Source: Epichloe hybrida (taxonomy: Eukaryota > Ascomycota > Sordariomycetes > Hypocreales > Clavicipitaceae). Taken from it: a DNA stretch of 64,000 nt. This document shows positions 46,270 through 59,800 of the stretch, piece after piece; position 1 is the first letter of the stretch; the number at the start of each line of letters is the position of its first letter. The position numbers and the translations under genes were made by a program. The notes under the pieces are model-generated. The model saw only the letters and a program-made list of their open reading frames with translations, ran no database searches and was not told where the DNA came from. The stretch spans positions 558,001 to 622,000 of the forward strand of contig JAFEKR010000028.1 in assembly GCA_019022495.1 (NCBI GenBank), read 5' to 3'.

Positions 46270-47394
46270 TTACTCCTCCGCCAAAAGGGCATTTCGCTTG
46301 GCGGCGACTCTCTCCAACTTGCGCTCACGGGCGGCCTTGGTCTTGGCACGCTTGGCGTCCATTTCTTCCTTGATGGCCTGCTCGCGGGCCTTCTCAGCCT
46401 TGGCACGGTGAATCTGAACATTGAGAATTAGTATATTGAACGACAAAGTAGTCTCTCAATTTTGATGCGACACAAACGGGACAACGAGAGATATATTCTC
46501 ATTCTCTTGGGTGGGGGCCTTGGCCATCAGAGAGAGGTTATCACTGCTTCCTCCCAAGTTGAATCGCATCCAATCGCAGGCAGAAGAGAGCATAAGAACA
46601 AAAAGGTTATGTATAAACGTACGTGTTCAACCAGGGCGCGCTTGTGCTTGAAGGTGTTACCCTTGCTCAGGTGGTACAGCTCGTGGTAAAGGTGCTTGTC
46701 AATCTTGCCAGAGGCTCGGTACTTGACGAGGAGGCGGCGGAGAACACGCATGCGGCGCATCCAGAGGACCTGGCTGGGCATACGGGCATCGGCAGTACCC
46801 TTTCTCTTACCGTAGCCACGGTGTCGGCCTTCTCTTCGAGCAAGGTTCAGCTCGCGGGCGCGGCTTCGGGAGTGCATGGTGACGGGCTTTCGGATGATGA
46901 GGCCATCGTTGACCAGCTTTCGGACGGTCTGGCGAGAGTTGGCGTTGGCAATCTCGCCCTGCTCGTTTGGATCCAGCCAGATCTTGCGCTTGCCGCAGCC
47001 GATGACGGAGGCGGCGAGGCGCTTTTGAGTGCGCAGATTGACCCTGTTGGGAAAAGAGGGAAGTCATGTTAGCCCATTAGTTTTCTCTCAGATGGACATA
47101 ATGTATAGGAAGAAAAGTTTCAGAGATTCCCAAGGCTTTCCAAGCGTATATACTGATGATGAAATGGTTTGGATTGCTCAGCGTGCTTGCGTGTTTCCTC
47201 CTCTTCTGTTGCGAACATTTCTCAACCTTTTTTTACCCTATGAGAGCGGGTAAAACCATCGTGCACCCTTCCGTCAGCCTTCGCCGTGCAAGCCGCCTTC
47301 TTATCGCAAAAACACATTTGTTTCAATCGGTGATCGCTTCGTCTCTTGATGCAATCCATGCTCTCGGCCCCTAATTTGTCTGGGTCACTTACAT
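46270..47394 (-). CDS. rpl19: 60S ribosomal protein eL19 (RPL19)
   Basis: Three exons (47394-47393, 47043-46623, 46413-46270) encode 188 residues. Intron 1 (349 nt) splits the start codon: exon 1 ends in AT, the donor is GTAAGT, and exon 2 begins G-GTC-AAT, giving [20 protein letters not shown], the invariant eL19 start. Further conserved blocks are [19 protein letters not shown] and [20 protein letters not shown]. The C-terminal helix is Lys/Arg/Glu-rich as usual. It is a large-subunit protein that contributes to an intersubunit bridge. The promoter carries TCACGTGA about 200 bp upstream, as in eL18. Confidence 0.96.
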
Positions 47395-47805
47395 CTTGAT
47401 TGTCCGTGTGTGTGATGGCCGGTCCTCGATGAGTATGAGGGTTGGATAAAGAGGTCCGAGAGGGGGTTTCGGTGGCCAGAATTTCTTGGGCACACACAAT
47501 CCTGCTTCAGAGTTTGTGGGTTCACGTGCACTAGACCCAGGCGTTCGGCGCTAAGCGAGGGCTGTGATGAGTCAGACTGTGAATTCAGGATAAAATCACG
47601 TGATAGCAATAAGGTCTTTTCTACGGATACGGAGTTTTAGTGTAAGTCGGGTATTTATTCCATTTCTTGTAGATTTCGCAACGACAGCTAAGTAGATGTG
47701 ACAGATAGTGCTGCAAAGGAGCAGAAACTCTGAGCTCAGGAATCATAGGGTTTCGGTTTGGGAATTGGCCATTTATTTTAATTTGGTCTACATGCATCTA
47801 TATAC
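47395..47805. promoter_or_regulatory. eL19 promoter region
   Basis: 411 bp between the Gcn1 stop codon and the eL19 start. It has CACGTG at 47523-47528, TGAGTCA (Gcn4/Cpc1 type) at 47568-47574, TCACGTGA at 47596-47603, and a degenerate telobox (TGAGGGTT) at 47436-47443. Sites are read from sequence; function is inferred. Confidence 0.5.
47596..47603. promoter_or_regulatory. TCACGTGA, Cbf1-type site upstream of eL19
   Basis: Exact palindrome about 200 bp before the eL19 start, the same distance as the identical site in the eL18 promoter. Confidence 0.55.
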
Positions 47806-50800
47806 TCATGCAAATGTCTCGGAAGCAAATTCCAGTTTGCCAACGCTCCAAATCTCCCTTTCATCCTCTTGCTCGTCGTTGGAAAGATCCAGGCCTCCTT
47901 GGCCTCCTTCCGCCTCTCTTCTCTCTCTAGCCTGCGCTCCCAACCTCGTCGCCACTCTCTTGAAGTAGTCTGTCATACTTCTCTTCGTGTTCGCTGGCAG
48001 GTCAGCTCCGGGCCCAGTCATGAAGTTATCAAATACCCTGCTCTCTTCGTCTACAACACTGAACAGCTCGACGAATGCAGTTTCGGCGGCGAGCTTCACA
48101 GGGATAACAATATCCCTGACGCTTGCGAAAATGGGAGCTGCTAGAAGGGGAACATGGGGTCGAACAAGCTCCATATTGGTTCGGCTCAAAGTTCGTACGA
48201 CTACCAGTGCGAGTCGTCGTGAGTCGGTGGGCTTCCCTGGTTGAATCATCCCCGCAATTGATTCAAAAACCTTCTTTAAACTATCAAAGCTCTTAGGAGG
48301 ACATGACAATAAAACCTTGCCCGTTGCCAGAATAAAGTTATCGGCTACAAAAGTCTAGGGACTAAGTTAGCATATTATTGAAACAGAGTGCATCAGCAGG
48401 CAAATCTGAAGTCGGGTAGACTTACACTCTTGTTGGCGATGCCTTGGCACAGCAGATTGGGAAGATCGTCTGCTACGGCACTCTGTAGTAATATATCTGG
48501 TGATTCGACAAGGACCGCATTCAATGCCAGGACAGATGAGTTACTAAAGTGGGGGGTAAGGACACGGTTTTTGAGCAATGGAGTAGCAGCTTCCTCAGAC
48601 ACATTCTTGATCAAGGCACCCAATAGCTTGGCGTTGGTGATAGTCATGGTTTCGTCCCGCTCGTCAGTGTCCATGTCAATGAGAGACAGAACAGCAGTTC
48701 TCGAAGATTCACCCATATTTGCGCCAGCTCGACTGATAACCTCGTAGAGAGCTTTCAACATCGCTGTCTTCACACCGGCGTCTGCAGTCTTGGATCCAGT
48801 CACCAGTTCGGCGATCAATGGATCGATACGAGGGGTATATTTGATCAGAGTACCCAAGGCCTTGGCAGCTCTGGATCTGAGCACATCGCTCGAAGTGTCT
48901 GCCAAGGATTTGGCAAAGGTCCGCTGAAGTTGGGGAAGGAACGGCTTCAGTGCTGCTGGCATCTTGTCCAAAAGGTTATTCAGGGTTAACAGAATAGCCG
49001 ACTTCACCTCCGTAGCACGCTCTGATACAACACGAATGAGAGGACCTGTGATTTGGGTGACGAAAGGCTTCAATGATGCCTCGCTTGTTCTGTCGACGAT
49101 ATCTGAGATACCTAGGGCAGCCTGTACCCTCTGATCTGGAGTGCCATTCATCAAGCCCTGGAGGAAAATAGGGAGAATTGCATTGATTCCCTTTGGTAGT
49201 TCGAAGCCACGCAGATTGGCTCCGGCAACTCCCACTCGAAGAAGAGTTTGCCTGGTCGACACAACAAGGGACTCCATTTCTTCCTTCTTGAGCTTCTTGG
49301 TGAATTCACTGAGGGCCGCCCAACTGGCTTTGATCACGTCCATGTCGCTATCATCGAATGAGTTGAGCATCGATCGAATGATGTCCTGGTTGTATCGTGA
49401 GTAATCTATAGCAGAGGAAGCGAAGAAGCTGCCCATGTGACGAGCAGTGGCTGCTCGGCGGCGGTGATCTTCGTGTTTGAGAAGACCTAGGAGCACGTTC
49501 ATCACGGTATTTAGGCCATCGTACTCGTCGATAGATTGAATAACGGTGTCAAATGAGCTTTCCAAATCTGCTCGGAGACCTTCGTCCTTGCAATTGATCT
49601 CATTGTCCATGAGGGAATTGATGATTCCTGGCAGGCGGCGGTTCATAGCAGCACCCGCAACCTTTGACAAAGAAGCCAGTGCCTTGGCGTCGAAGGCAGA
49701 AATGGGAGGTTTGGTAAGAGTTGGAATCAGGTTGGGCAATATAATGTTGGAGCGTGTGGTCTCGGTAAGCAGTGTCAACAGAGCAGACAGGGCATTCTCA
49801 GCCTCATCCTCGGAGCGAAGGAGATTGAGGAGGAATGGTAGAACTTGATCGACTGCTCTCTTGCCAAGAATCTGCTGGAGCGAATCGAACGCCTCGGCGG
49901 CGGCTTCTCGGACCTCTTCATCCGAGTCCGTTAATGCGGTACGAACGACAGAAATAAGAGTCTTTTCGTGGTCCTCCATGGCTTCAGGAGAGGCAGAGGA
50001 GATGAGCTCTCGAAGAGCCAAGCATATGCCTTGCTTGGCATCCGAATCCGTGGAAGTCTGCAATCCCTCCTCCAAAGTGGGGAGCAGACTTGAAAGAACT
50101 CCATCTCCTGCCTTGCGGATAAGCTCTCCAAGAGCATTGCTGGCGATGACCTTGTGTTCCATGTTGGAACTTCCGAGGCGCCGGATCAGGAGTTGAGTGA
50201 GAGTGGGAACCAATTCCTTGAGGATTCGAGGACTATGTACAAGCACCTTCCAAACAGCGACAGCAGCAGCACGTACAGCTCCTGCAGTATCACAGCGACA
50301 GACATACAGTGCCGAGAGAATCTTGTTCCGTTTCTCCTCTCCAAGGACTTCTTTGAGGGAAGCACCAGCCTCCTTGGCAGCCTCCTCGTCTTCTTCTTCT
50401 TCCTCCTCCTCGCCCTCGGCATTGGCCTTGACGCCTGTGAGGTTGAACAACAGGTCTCCCACAAGTTCCACAGAGCTGAGACGAATCCTGTAGCTGTCAT
50501 CCGCCAAGCCGCGCTCAAGCTCAGGCAACAATAGGTCGACGGCCCGCACGGCGAAGTTCTTGACAAGTAATCTTCCGGCCCGGAGTGCTGTTTCACGAAT
50601 TGACTCGACGTCGTCAGCCAATCCTGCCAAAATGGGAGGAACGATGCGGCCAAGGTAGTTGGAAAAGCTGTTTCCAAAACAGACTGGAAGAAAGATAAAG
50701 AGCGACATGAAGCCTTCCCGAACAGCTGGCTTGGATGACTCGACATTCTGCAGAATAGTTGGTAGAGTTTCCTCTAATCTGGTTGTTCCCAGTCCAGCGA

Positions 50801-53800
50801 GAACTTCACTAAGAGCTTGGGCAGATCCCAGACGATCTCCGGCACCTGTATCCGATTTGAGCGTTTGCATGAGGCCAGGGATAAGATCGGGCATGGCATC
50901 CTCGCCCAGTTTCTCTACGAGGGACCCTAGGGCTCTTGATGCAGTAGCGCGAGTTGTAGGGACGGGATCCACGGCAGCCGTCTTAAGGCCAGCAATGAGA
51001 ATCGGAAGATGGGTGATGATATCCTTCTTTTCTGTCAAATGTGCCAAACTGCCAATAACTTGAGCGGCCTTTCGTTTGGTGTTGGAACGTCCATCCAGAC
51101 CACGCTGAAGAATTCGTGTAACGAGAGCCAGAGACGGCGCATCGAGGTAGTGAACGAATTGTACCTTGATCAAGGAGTCCAACGCTTCATCCGTGTACTT
51201 GGTTGGGTCACTGAGAGCCTTGAGAAGAACGTCCACCAGGCTCTTTATTTCAGGATTATTGATGACCTCACCGAAGCGCTTTAGACTCCGATTTGCTGCA
51301 GCGCGGACCTCCTTGTGACTGTCGTTTAGAACTCCAGTCAATGGTGGAATGATGTCAGGCAAGCTATCAGCCAGCTGATTGGGATCCAAGTACGCCATTG
51401 CACCGAGCAAGTCGCAGGCACCACGCTTACTACGCCACTGCTGGTCGTCCAACCCATGAAGAAGGGTCGGCATGATTTGCTTCACACCGTAAGAACTCAA
51501 TCTACCGAAGCAAGCCTTTGCAGCCGCGAGACAAGCATCTCGAACATCGCCATTGCTGTCGCCAAAACCACTCAACAACTGGGGGACGATCTGGAGCACA
51601 TATGGTTCGAAAAGGCGGCCGAGCACAGTGGAAAGAAGTTCAAATGCTAGTAAAGCGGCTTCACGCTGGTGGGCCTCTTTCTTGTTATCCATGGCGCTCT
51701 TGAGAGTGGACATGACACGATATTCCCGAAGTGACGCAATACCTCTGCCGAGAACCAAGCCTGCCAAGCCGTAGGCTGCCCCGCGCTGGCTAGCATACTT
51801 CTTCGAATTGAGCAATTCATCCAACACCTGGTCGAAGTACTTGGAAGACTTGTCTGAACAAACCCTGACAAGAGGGGGCAGACACTCCGCAATGGCAAAT
51901 TGCACGGTTTCGGACGGGGTGCTGAGAGTGACAAGGAGTCTTTCAATGACAACAGGGATCTTGGAGTCCCCTGGTTCAAGATGTCGGGCCAGGGCACCAT
52001 ACATGATGATGACGGCCTCGTTGATGCGATCTGCAGCAGTGCTGTTCTTGTCCGGCTGCTCCAAAGTTTTTTCGAACTTGTTCATCAGTGTGTCGATCAT
52101 GCTCTTGCCATGAGTTTCGGTAGCTGCGATTGCGGCGTCCAGCATCTCTCTTCTGACATTGTCACTCTTGTCTCCCAGAGGTCCCGATTCGATGAGGAAG
52201 TTGAAAAGCTCATCAATTTGCTTACTGTCCAACGTTGGGGCGAGTTCTTTGAACGCTGAAGCGATGCCTTGGCGTGCTTCCCAAGGATCGGATAAGTCCA
52301 TCTTCTTGGGCATTCCAAATTCGTCCAATTGTTGGACCTTTGGCTTCGCCAGCTCGATATACATTGATTGCAACTTGGGGATGACATCAGTCAGAGTACT
52401 CTTGTGCTGCTGGGCAGCTTCGGCCAAAGAGCGAGCCGCTGCTCTTCGAAGCTGGGGGTCTTTGCTCTCCAAGTATGGTAGCATCCTCAGAGGAACGTCG
52501 GAGCCCACAGTAAACGCGCTTTCTTCCCAAATTTCGGCCCCAAGCTCTCGATTCTCTTGTTCATCATCATGGCATGCCAGCCAGATCTCATCAGAGTAGC
52601 CCAGCTCGGTCATGTCAACCTCGGAGCTTATCGACTGAAGAACGCTCGTTCTGACACTAGACTGCGAAACTGTGGCGCCCTGTGCAAGCACAATCATCTC
52701 AGCTTGGCTCATGTTGGGAGCAATGCAGCGGCACATATCAGAGAAGCAGTCCTTGATAATCTTGTAGTGCTGAGTGTATTGTTGCAAAGACTGAATGAGG
52801 ATGGTGAGAAGCTCTTCCCGTGGTACAGCTTCGTCAGAGCAAACGTCGGTGTGGAAAGAGAGGACTTCGGCTGCCAGAACCAATTGCGCATCTCTATCAT
52901 CATTCTCTTCTCCAACGCCACCCTTTCGTAGCACATCCAACAAGAGGGGCATGATGTAAATGAGTGAAACAGCATCAAAGGGGCGTTGTTCGCCCGCGAA
53001 CCGCAAACGGTAGAGAACACGGGTAATGAGATCTTCTAGCCTTTCCTCATCAAAGTTTTCGGCTAGCGTGATATCTCGAAGTCGCAAGGTGGCTATACCG
53101 ATGAATTGACGAATTGGGCCCAGCCGTGTTGACACCTTTTCTGAGCAAACAATGTATGCCAACGGAGCAACGTCGCCGACAACAAGTCCAGCACCGGCAT
53201 CAATTACAGCCAGAATGAAGCCCACGGCAGAACCTAGCCACAAAGTGGCATCAGTTGGTGGTCCGGTGGCTAGAGACTTGATGATACCAATTCCGCGAAG
53301 CAATTTGGCCTCAATCCCGCGGATGGAACTCCTGATAGCTGATTCCTTCTTGAGTTGTGCATTGACCTTGGAGGTTTCCTCTGCGGTTAGCTTGCGCTGC
53401 TGGCCTTTCTTTTGCTCAAGCTGACTTCTCAGCTCCTCCTCCCATTTCAGAATATCATAATCCTTGGTGTTCTTGTTTGGCGCACTATTTCGACCCTTTT
53501 TGGCCAAAACGTCTACGAAACACGTTCCTTCTGGAGTTCTGTAGATAGCGGCTTCCATGGGACCGATGTTCTGCAGCTGTTTGGGATCAAGATCGCGGCC
53601 AACAAGCTCCATCAGTCGTGGAATGACGACCTCGGGGGCAACGAATGCAAGTTCAGCTGCAGCATTATAAGCAGCGTGTTGAATAACGTCGACCTTGAAG
53701 GTCAGATTAGCATGGTGGGGCGTTTCGGGGACCGAATGTGGGCAAAACTTGCCTTTTGGTCAATAGATGTCCTAGTACCAATCTCTTGGAAAAGTTCGTT

Positions 53801-56048
53801 CAAATGCTTTTTGGCGAGTGTTCCGGGATCAACAGCCATTCGTAGACACATGTCTATCCAGCTTGAACGAGGGATAAGCTCCGGCCTTGAAAGAACAAGT
53901 ATAGAACATGCTTGGGATTCCAACTCGTCGGGAGAAATGCTTCCGCCAAGGCCAGAAATCTCGTGCGGGTCCAAGCATATTGAGCGTAAAACATTAATGA
54001 GGTTCGACTTTTCAATCTTGACATCCTTTTCCTTCGCGTCATCGAGGCTAAAATGATTCCAGAGGCCATTGATAATATACTCGGATATCAATTCTGGCCG
54101 CTCCACGTACAGCGATGACACAGATTTGGCTGCTTCTTGCTGAGTCTTTGGCGGAACAGAGGGAGCTGTCATAAGATAAATGTATGCCTCTGCCCATGCC
54201 AGAGTTACATCTGCATCCGAATGCTCATTCAAGTTCTGCGCCGCTGACGACAATGCCCGGGAGAGCCATCGCAAATCTTCCTCAGCTGTGACTTTACTGT
54301 ACACACGATGGTTCAACAAGAATGATTGCTTTGCTATCAAAGACAGTGCATGACGGGGAATGGACGCTTTGGCCAACGCTGCACTAACAGAGGCGTTGGG
54401 AGACTGACGTGTCATGACTGGACTTAACGCCGTCAGAATATAAGCACCAACGACGAGACCATTTTGCGCAGCTGATGCAGAATTCGCAGTGACTTCCTCA
54501 AGGTTCGCGATTAATTTCGGCGTGACAGAGTCAGCAAAAGCCGTTAGACCACTTGTTGCAGCAAGGTCTTCACAAGCTTGCAGGATGGCACCCGTACGAA
54601 GCAACCAAAGCCTTCTCGAGGCGGGCTTTTTATCCGCAAGACCCTTTGTTACCGCATCAATCACAGGTTTGGGGAGGTCTCCCCCTTCCCTCAGTGTCAT
54701 GATCGCGGCATGTGCCAGCGCTGACGTCTCTGCAGCGAGGGCCGCTTCGTTGCCCTCTTTTGCGGAGATTGCTGACAGAGAAGTCAGAACCGTTCTGGCG
54801 CTCTGGGTCGACAACGGAATGACTTGTAGCATTTCTGAATGCAGGATCTTTTGCTCCGCCGCTGGGAGTTTGCCCGTTGCTAGGGGCGTTGCAATCTCGT
54901 CCACAACGTGCTCTAGTATTCGCATATGAGTGCATTTGACGACAACAGCACGGAACGCTGAAATGGCGCCGCTGCGGATTGTCGGGTTGCTAGATTTGAT
55001 GTTGGATAAAAGGGGCTTCAAGAGCTTGCCATCCAGAGTTTTTGATAGATCGAAGTCAGCTGGAAGTGATGACACGAACGGCTTCAAGACACCAGCAAGG
55101 ACAACCTCCGGGGCTCGCAAGAGGCCCTTCTCAATGGCAGGGACGAGACTTTTGTCCACGTCCTCAACGGTAGCAAAGCTTTTGAAGAAATCAGCCAGCC
55201 CCGAAGATACATGTTCCGGCAGTGCGCTCCGTGATCCGACAATTTCTCGAGAATAAAACTCATAATATCTTGGCTTCAAAGTTGCCAACACTGGTTTCAA
55301 TGGCGCTTGGCGAGCGGAAACCCAAGCAATAATTCCGAGAACAACGGCGTATTTAGCTGTCGACTGACTGCCGATTGTCGTCAAGGTCGTTACTGCTGTC
55401 TCGAGGCGTTTTTCTCGAGTGTCCGGTGATGAGAGTAGCTTTCGAAATCCCCGTCTTGTTAAACCAATGGCCGAGCGCTTAACTCCACTTCTGACACCAG
55501 GTTGCAAGGTCTTTTCTACGGCATCTGCATTGGTAAGAAGGATGTCGTTGCCAAGCTGGTCCCAGATCTCGTTTCCCACGTGCTGCATGAGTAGACTGCA
55601 CCACTCAGTCAAGACGAAAACATTCGACTTTGCAATTCCTGGTTTCTGTATCTCGATTCGCATAGCCTTTATCAATGGCAGCAGGGTCTGCGAGCTGGCA
55701 CCGGCTTTAATGATACTCGTTATGCATTTTTGAACCGCCAGTCTTGATTCTCGGTCTCTGTAAAACACGTGGGTAGCGAAAAGGAGGTTCAGGATCTCAG
55801 AGATGGTCCATTCGTCAACGACTGGATATGTGTGTATTCAGTTTCAGTTTCAGGTGCTGGAAAAGTATTTACGACTGGCTAGAGAAGAGAAGCTAGCTAC
55901 CTTTGCGTTGAATAGCATCATCGACGTGACGCAGCTGTGCTATCCGGACAGAAGTGGACGATAAGCTCAGCGCCTGCCCAATGGCAACAAGGTCGAGCCC
56001 TGTCGAGGTAGTTGCTGGGGCATCGGCGCCAGCCAACCCTTCAGACAT
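47806..56048 (-). CDS. gcn1: Gcn1, ribosome-bound activator of Gcn2
   Basis: Four exons (56048-55901, 55821-53753, 53693-48426, 48354-47806) give 2677 residues, matching Gcn1 length (yeast 2672). The protein is a continuous array of HEAT-type helical repeats (for example RRAAARSLAEAAQQHK, SKRGACDLLGAMAYLDP, VREAAAEAFDSLQQILG), with the eEF3-like region in the middle and the Gcn2 RWD-binding region in the last third. Gcn1 binds stalled or collided ribosomes and activates the kinase Gcn2, raising Gcn4/Cpc1 during amino-acid shortage. Intron 2 (53752-53694, 59 nt) has a GC donor (AAG|GCAAGT), the classical GC-AG consensus; no GT donor keeps frame. The start Met (MSEGLAG) was chosen over an in-frame Met 21 codons upstream for lack of conservation there. 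Confidence 0.96.
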
Positions 56049-56817
56049 TTCGAGAATCGGAAAGGGATTGATTTGGCGGCGAAACCATCGGGGGCTACTA
56101 AGCACCGTCAATCTTTCGCTCCGCCTGTTGCTGGCTAAGTTGAGGAGACGGGAATGAAGAGCTCTAGGTCAAGTCGATCAATGGATGTAGAGGGAGCCTG
56201 GTGTTATAGGCTTCGAGGCGTCGAGGCGTCGAGGCGTCGAGGAGTCGAGAGGCCGACAATGTAGATAATATGTTTCAATGTACAGTAGGTAAAAAGCTTT
56301 GGCTGATATACATGTCGTGGCCATGCACCTGGATTGCCGACTGGATGCCAGGTCTTTTTTTAAAATCCACCCCACGTTGAAATGTAGCTGCAGCCCCGCC
56401 CGGGAGCACTTTCTTGTATGGCTTTTTCCCCTTCACCGCCCGCTTTCTTTATTACTTGAGTATGAATTGATTATTACTGTGCATGTGAGGCTTTGAGCAG
56501 TGCGAAGGCCCAGCTAACGGTCACTGGGCCACCGGTCACTGCAAAGGCAGGTGCAGATGCAAATACAGTGACACTAGGCCCAGAAGCTTGCCCGGACCAC
56601 ATTGTAGTTCTTCCCGCTCAGGTGCCTCAGTCCAGTCGGTAATACTGGTGCTCCAATGCTGTCTCATTAGTAGATGTCCCCCGTTATTGATCTGCCAACC
56701 AGACCAGAAGGTTTCTACCCGAGCACCAAACATCATCGCACAACATCACCGACACTCGCTTGCTTTGCTTTGCCCCCCCCCCCACCCCCAATACGGCTGT
56801 GCCCTACGCCCGTGGGA
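56049..56817. promoter_or_regulatory. Divergent promoter, Gcn1 and DHX29-like helicase
   Basis: 769 bp between divergent starts. It contains the 8-bp tandem repeat at 56213-56250 and a C-rich leader tract (eleven C, A, five C) at 56773-56789, just before the helicase start. No other gene. Confidence 0.5.
56213..56250. repeat. 8-bp tandem repeat upstream of Gcn1
   Basis: TCGAGGCG is repeated three times exactly, followed by a variant (TCGAGGAG) and a partial copy, about 170 bp upstream of the Gcn1 start. It contains CpG-rich TCGA words. Confidence 0.8.
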
Positions 56818-59800
56818 ATGGCAAAGAAGAAGAAGACTGCCGCCAATCCGGCTCGCGGCTTTGCTACCACCTCAATTGCCTCGAAACCCCGGCCTGAAGT
56901 CCCGGAGTCGGAGTCAAAGCCATCGCCCCGAGTCTCCAAGACGGCTGATGGTGCCCCTCCATCGCCAGAAGATGCCCCGCCATCCACCAATTCCGCATCT
57001 GGTGATGCTGCTGGCCAGCAGAATCAGCACGAAAAGCCCCTGAGCCCCGAAGAATTTGAGAGACAGCTTGAGGAATCCGAACTTCAGCTTCTCGTCGAGA
57101 AACATTCCCAGAAAATAAAACGTGATGCGCAGAGACAACGAACGCGGTTAGACACCGATCGTCGACTCCTTCGGGGCCAGGCTGACCTGGTCAATGCTCC
57201 GAAATGGCTGCCCTCCGATATGGTTGGCCACATTCTCGACCTCATTAAGGCAGAAACTCGGTTCTCGGCTTCTAACGTGTCATCTGAACATGTTGGTACC
57301 GGTAAATTGCCCTCCGAGGAGGACATGATCGTACGCCTGTGGACACTTCGCCAGACCTTGGCTGCTGCTGGATTTCCAGAGGTGAGGGTCGACACTGCTT
57401 TGAAACACATATTGGATATTGCACCCAATATATCGTCTGCCCCCAAAGACTCCATCTGGGGTTTGGATGAAGCTCTAGACTGGTTAGCTCGAGAATGCTC
57501 TGCCGACGAACTTCCCTCCTATGAATCCAAGGGCAAACCTCTCTCAAAAGGTAACAAGCGTCGAAACAATCACGAAACCATCGTATCTCGAGCATAAGTG
57601 CTAATTAATTTTCTAGATATCCCTACAGATACTCCCAACATTTCCCGATCCAGTATCCTCAAACCTTCATCAAACTCCGTCAAAAACAAAGCGTCCGCAC
57701 GCGGGAACAAGTCTGCACCGTCCCCGAAGAAATTGGTTATGACATACGATCTCGACATAGAGCCGGATGATTTAGAACCTGAATACGTGTCAGCAAAAGT
57801 GCAGCTTTTGGAGCTCAGTCGTGGCAAAAAGGCGAGCAATGGAGAAAGCGATGTTCCAATGGAAATCGCCAAGCTCGAAGCCAAGATCCGAAAGATTGAA
57901 AACGACGTTTTGTTTGATAGATTCAGTGCTGAACAGAAATGGAAATCTGAGAGGATAATTATTGAAAAGCAGTTAGCTGCCGCAAAGAAGGAAGCCCAGG
58001 CCATGGCACAGGAAGAGAAGGATGCTGCAGAGGCAGAGACTCACTATAAGCCTAAGGAAGATGATGTAAATGAAGAGGCTGAGCACATCGCGGCAGAAAT
58101 ACTTGCTCAACAGCATGACGATGACGATGATATCAGCGGGCTGTTCGCATCGCTGCCTCAAAACGAGGTTGATCCAGACACTGGCAGAACCCTGACTACC
58201 ATCAACTCTGCAGACGGAACCAAGTTAGTTCTTCGCGATTTTGGAAAATGGACGGGAGTCAGTCCTAGGAGGGTACTAGAAGAGGCTTGCCGTTCGAGGT
58301 ATGTATTTCTTTTCCTGTACTTGCATTCACGAGCTTTGGGGCTAACAACCTTTGCCAAGGGACGCTTCGGCCAAGTTCAAATACACAGCTGTATCGGAGG
58401 CTACGTTTGCAAGTCGTCACTCTCTAGAAATTGAGTGGAAGAAAGCACAGGAGCCGCCTCAAGCTTTAGCATCTTCGGAAGTTCAAATCTTGGCTGATGC
58501 CACGTACTTTAATTTTACCATGATAGGCATAGCAACGTCTGATTCAAAGCAATCTGAAGCTTATATCAGTACAGTCGCGCTGTTTCATATATTCAGTAGT
58601 AGCCCGAAGGAAGAAAAAGTCAGCCTTCGTCTGCCGCCAGTCTGGAAAGATCTCTGGGCTGAATTGGCAGAAGCAAAGAAGAATTACCTGGACTCCCAAG
58701 ATAGAGAGTCTGTTCGCTCACTAAGGACCTTGGTCCGCCAAAGGCAAGATCAAGAACTCGAAGACGGTGTTCTTGCATTCCGAGGCCGTGGAGGGAACAA
58801 AACTTCGCCCGATTCGGCCGATATTGCATTACTGGATCGTTCAAAGTTGAACGCCGCCAACGCCGAGGCACTAAAGAAGATATGGGCTGAGAAAGCTGGC
58901 ACCAACAAATTTCAATGCATGCTTCAATCCCGTATGCAGCTTCCCATGTGGCAGTTTCGACCGCAGGTCTTGAAAACTGTGGACGACAATCAAGTGGTGA
59001 TCGTTTGCGGGGAGACTGGGTGCGGCAAGAGTACCCAAGTGCCCGCTTTCTTGCTGGAGCATGAACTTTCGCAGGGCAAACATTGCAAGATCTACTGCAC
59101 AGAACCTCGGCGGATTTCGGCCATATCTCTGGCAAAGCGTGTAAGCGAGGAGCTTGGTGAGAATAAGGACGAATTAGGAACAAATAGATCGCTTGTGGGC
59201 TACTCTATTCGACTTGAGGCCAACACATCAAGAGAAACCCGACTAGTCTTTGCTACAACTGGTATCGTCATGCGTATGTTGGAGGGATCTAATGATTTGC
59301 GTGAGATCACTCATTTGGTGCTTGACGAGGTACACGAGCGGTCTATAGACAGCGACTTCCTTCTCATTATTTTGAAAAAGCTCTTGATAAGAAGAAAAGA
59401 CCTCAAGGTTGTTCTCATGTCTGCTACCGTGGATGCTGAGCGATTCTCCAACTACCTCGGCGGGGCTCCAATTCTCAACGTCCCTGGACGAACGTTTCCC
59501 GTTGACGTACGGTATCTGGAAGACGCCGTTGAACTGACGGGTTACCGACCAAGTGATTCTGTCGGGGAGAAAATGGTTGACCTTGACGATGACGCGGCGG
59601 AAGGGGAAAGTAACAATGGCCCGAAGAGTGAAATTTCTTCGAGCCTTGCTGCCTATTCTGCTCAGACCAGAAATACCTTGGCCCAACTGGACGAGTACCG
59701 GATTGATTTCGATCTTATCCTGCAATTGATGGTGCGGATAGCATCAGAGGAATCCCTCCAGTCATACAGCAAGGCGATCCTCGTTTTCCTGCCAGGCATA

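Noticed and set aside
46414..46622. Possible box C/D snoRNA in the second eL19 intron
   Set aside because: GTGATAA followed closely by CTGA is present, but no C'/D pair or terminal stem follows.
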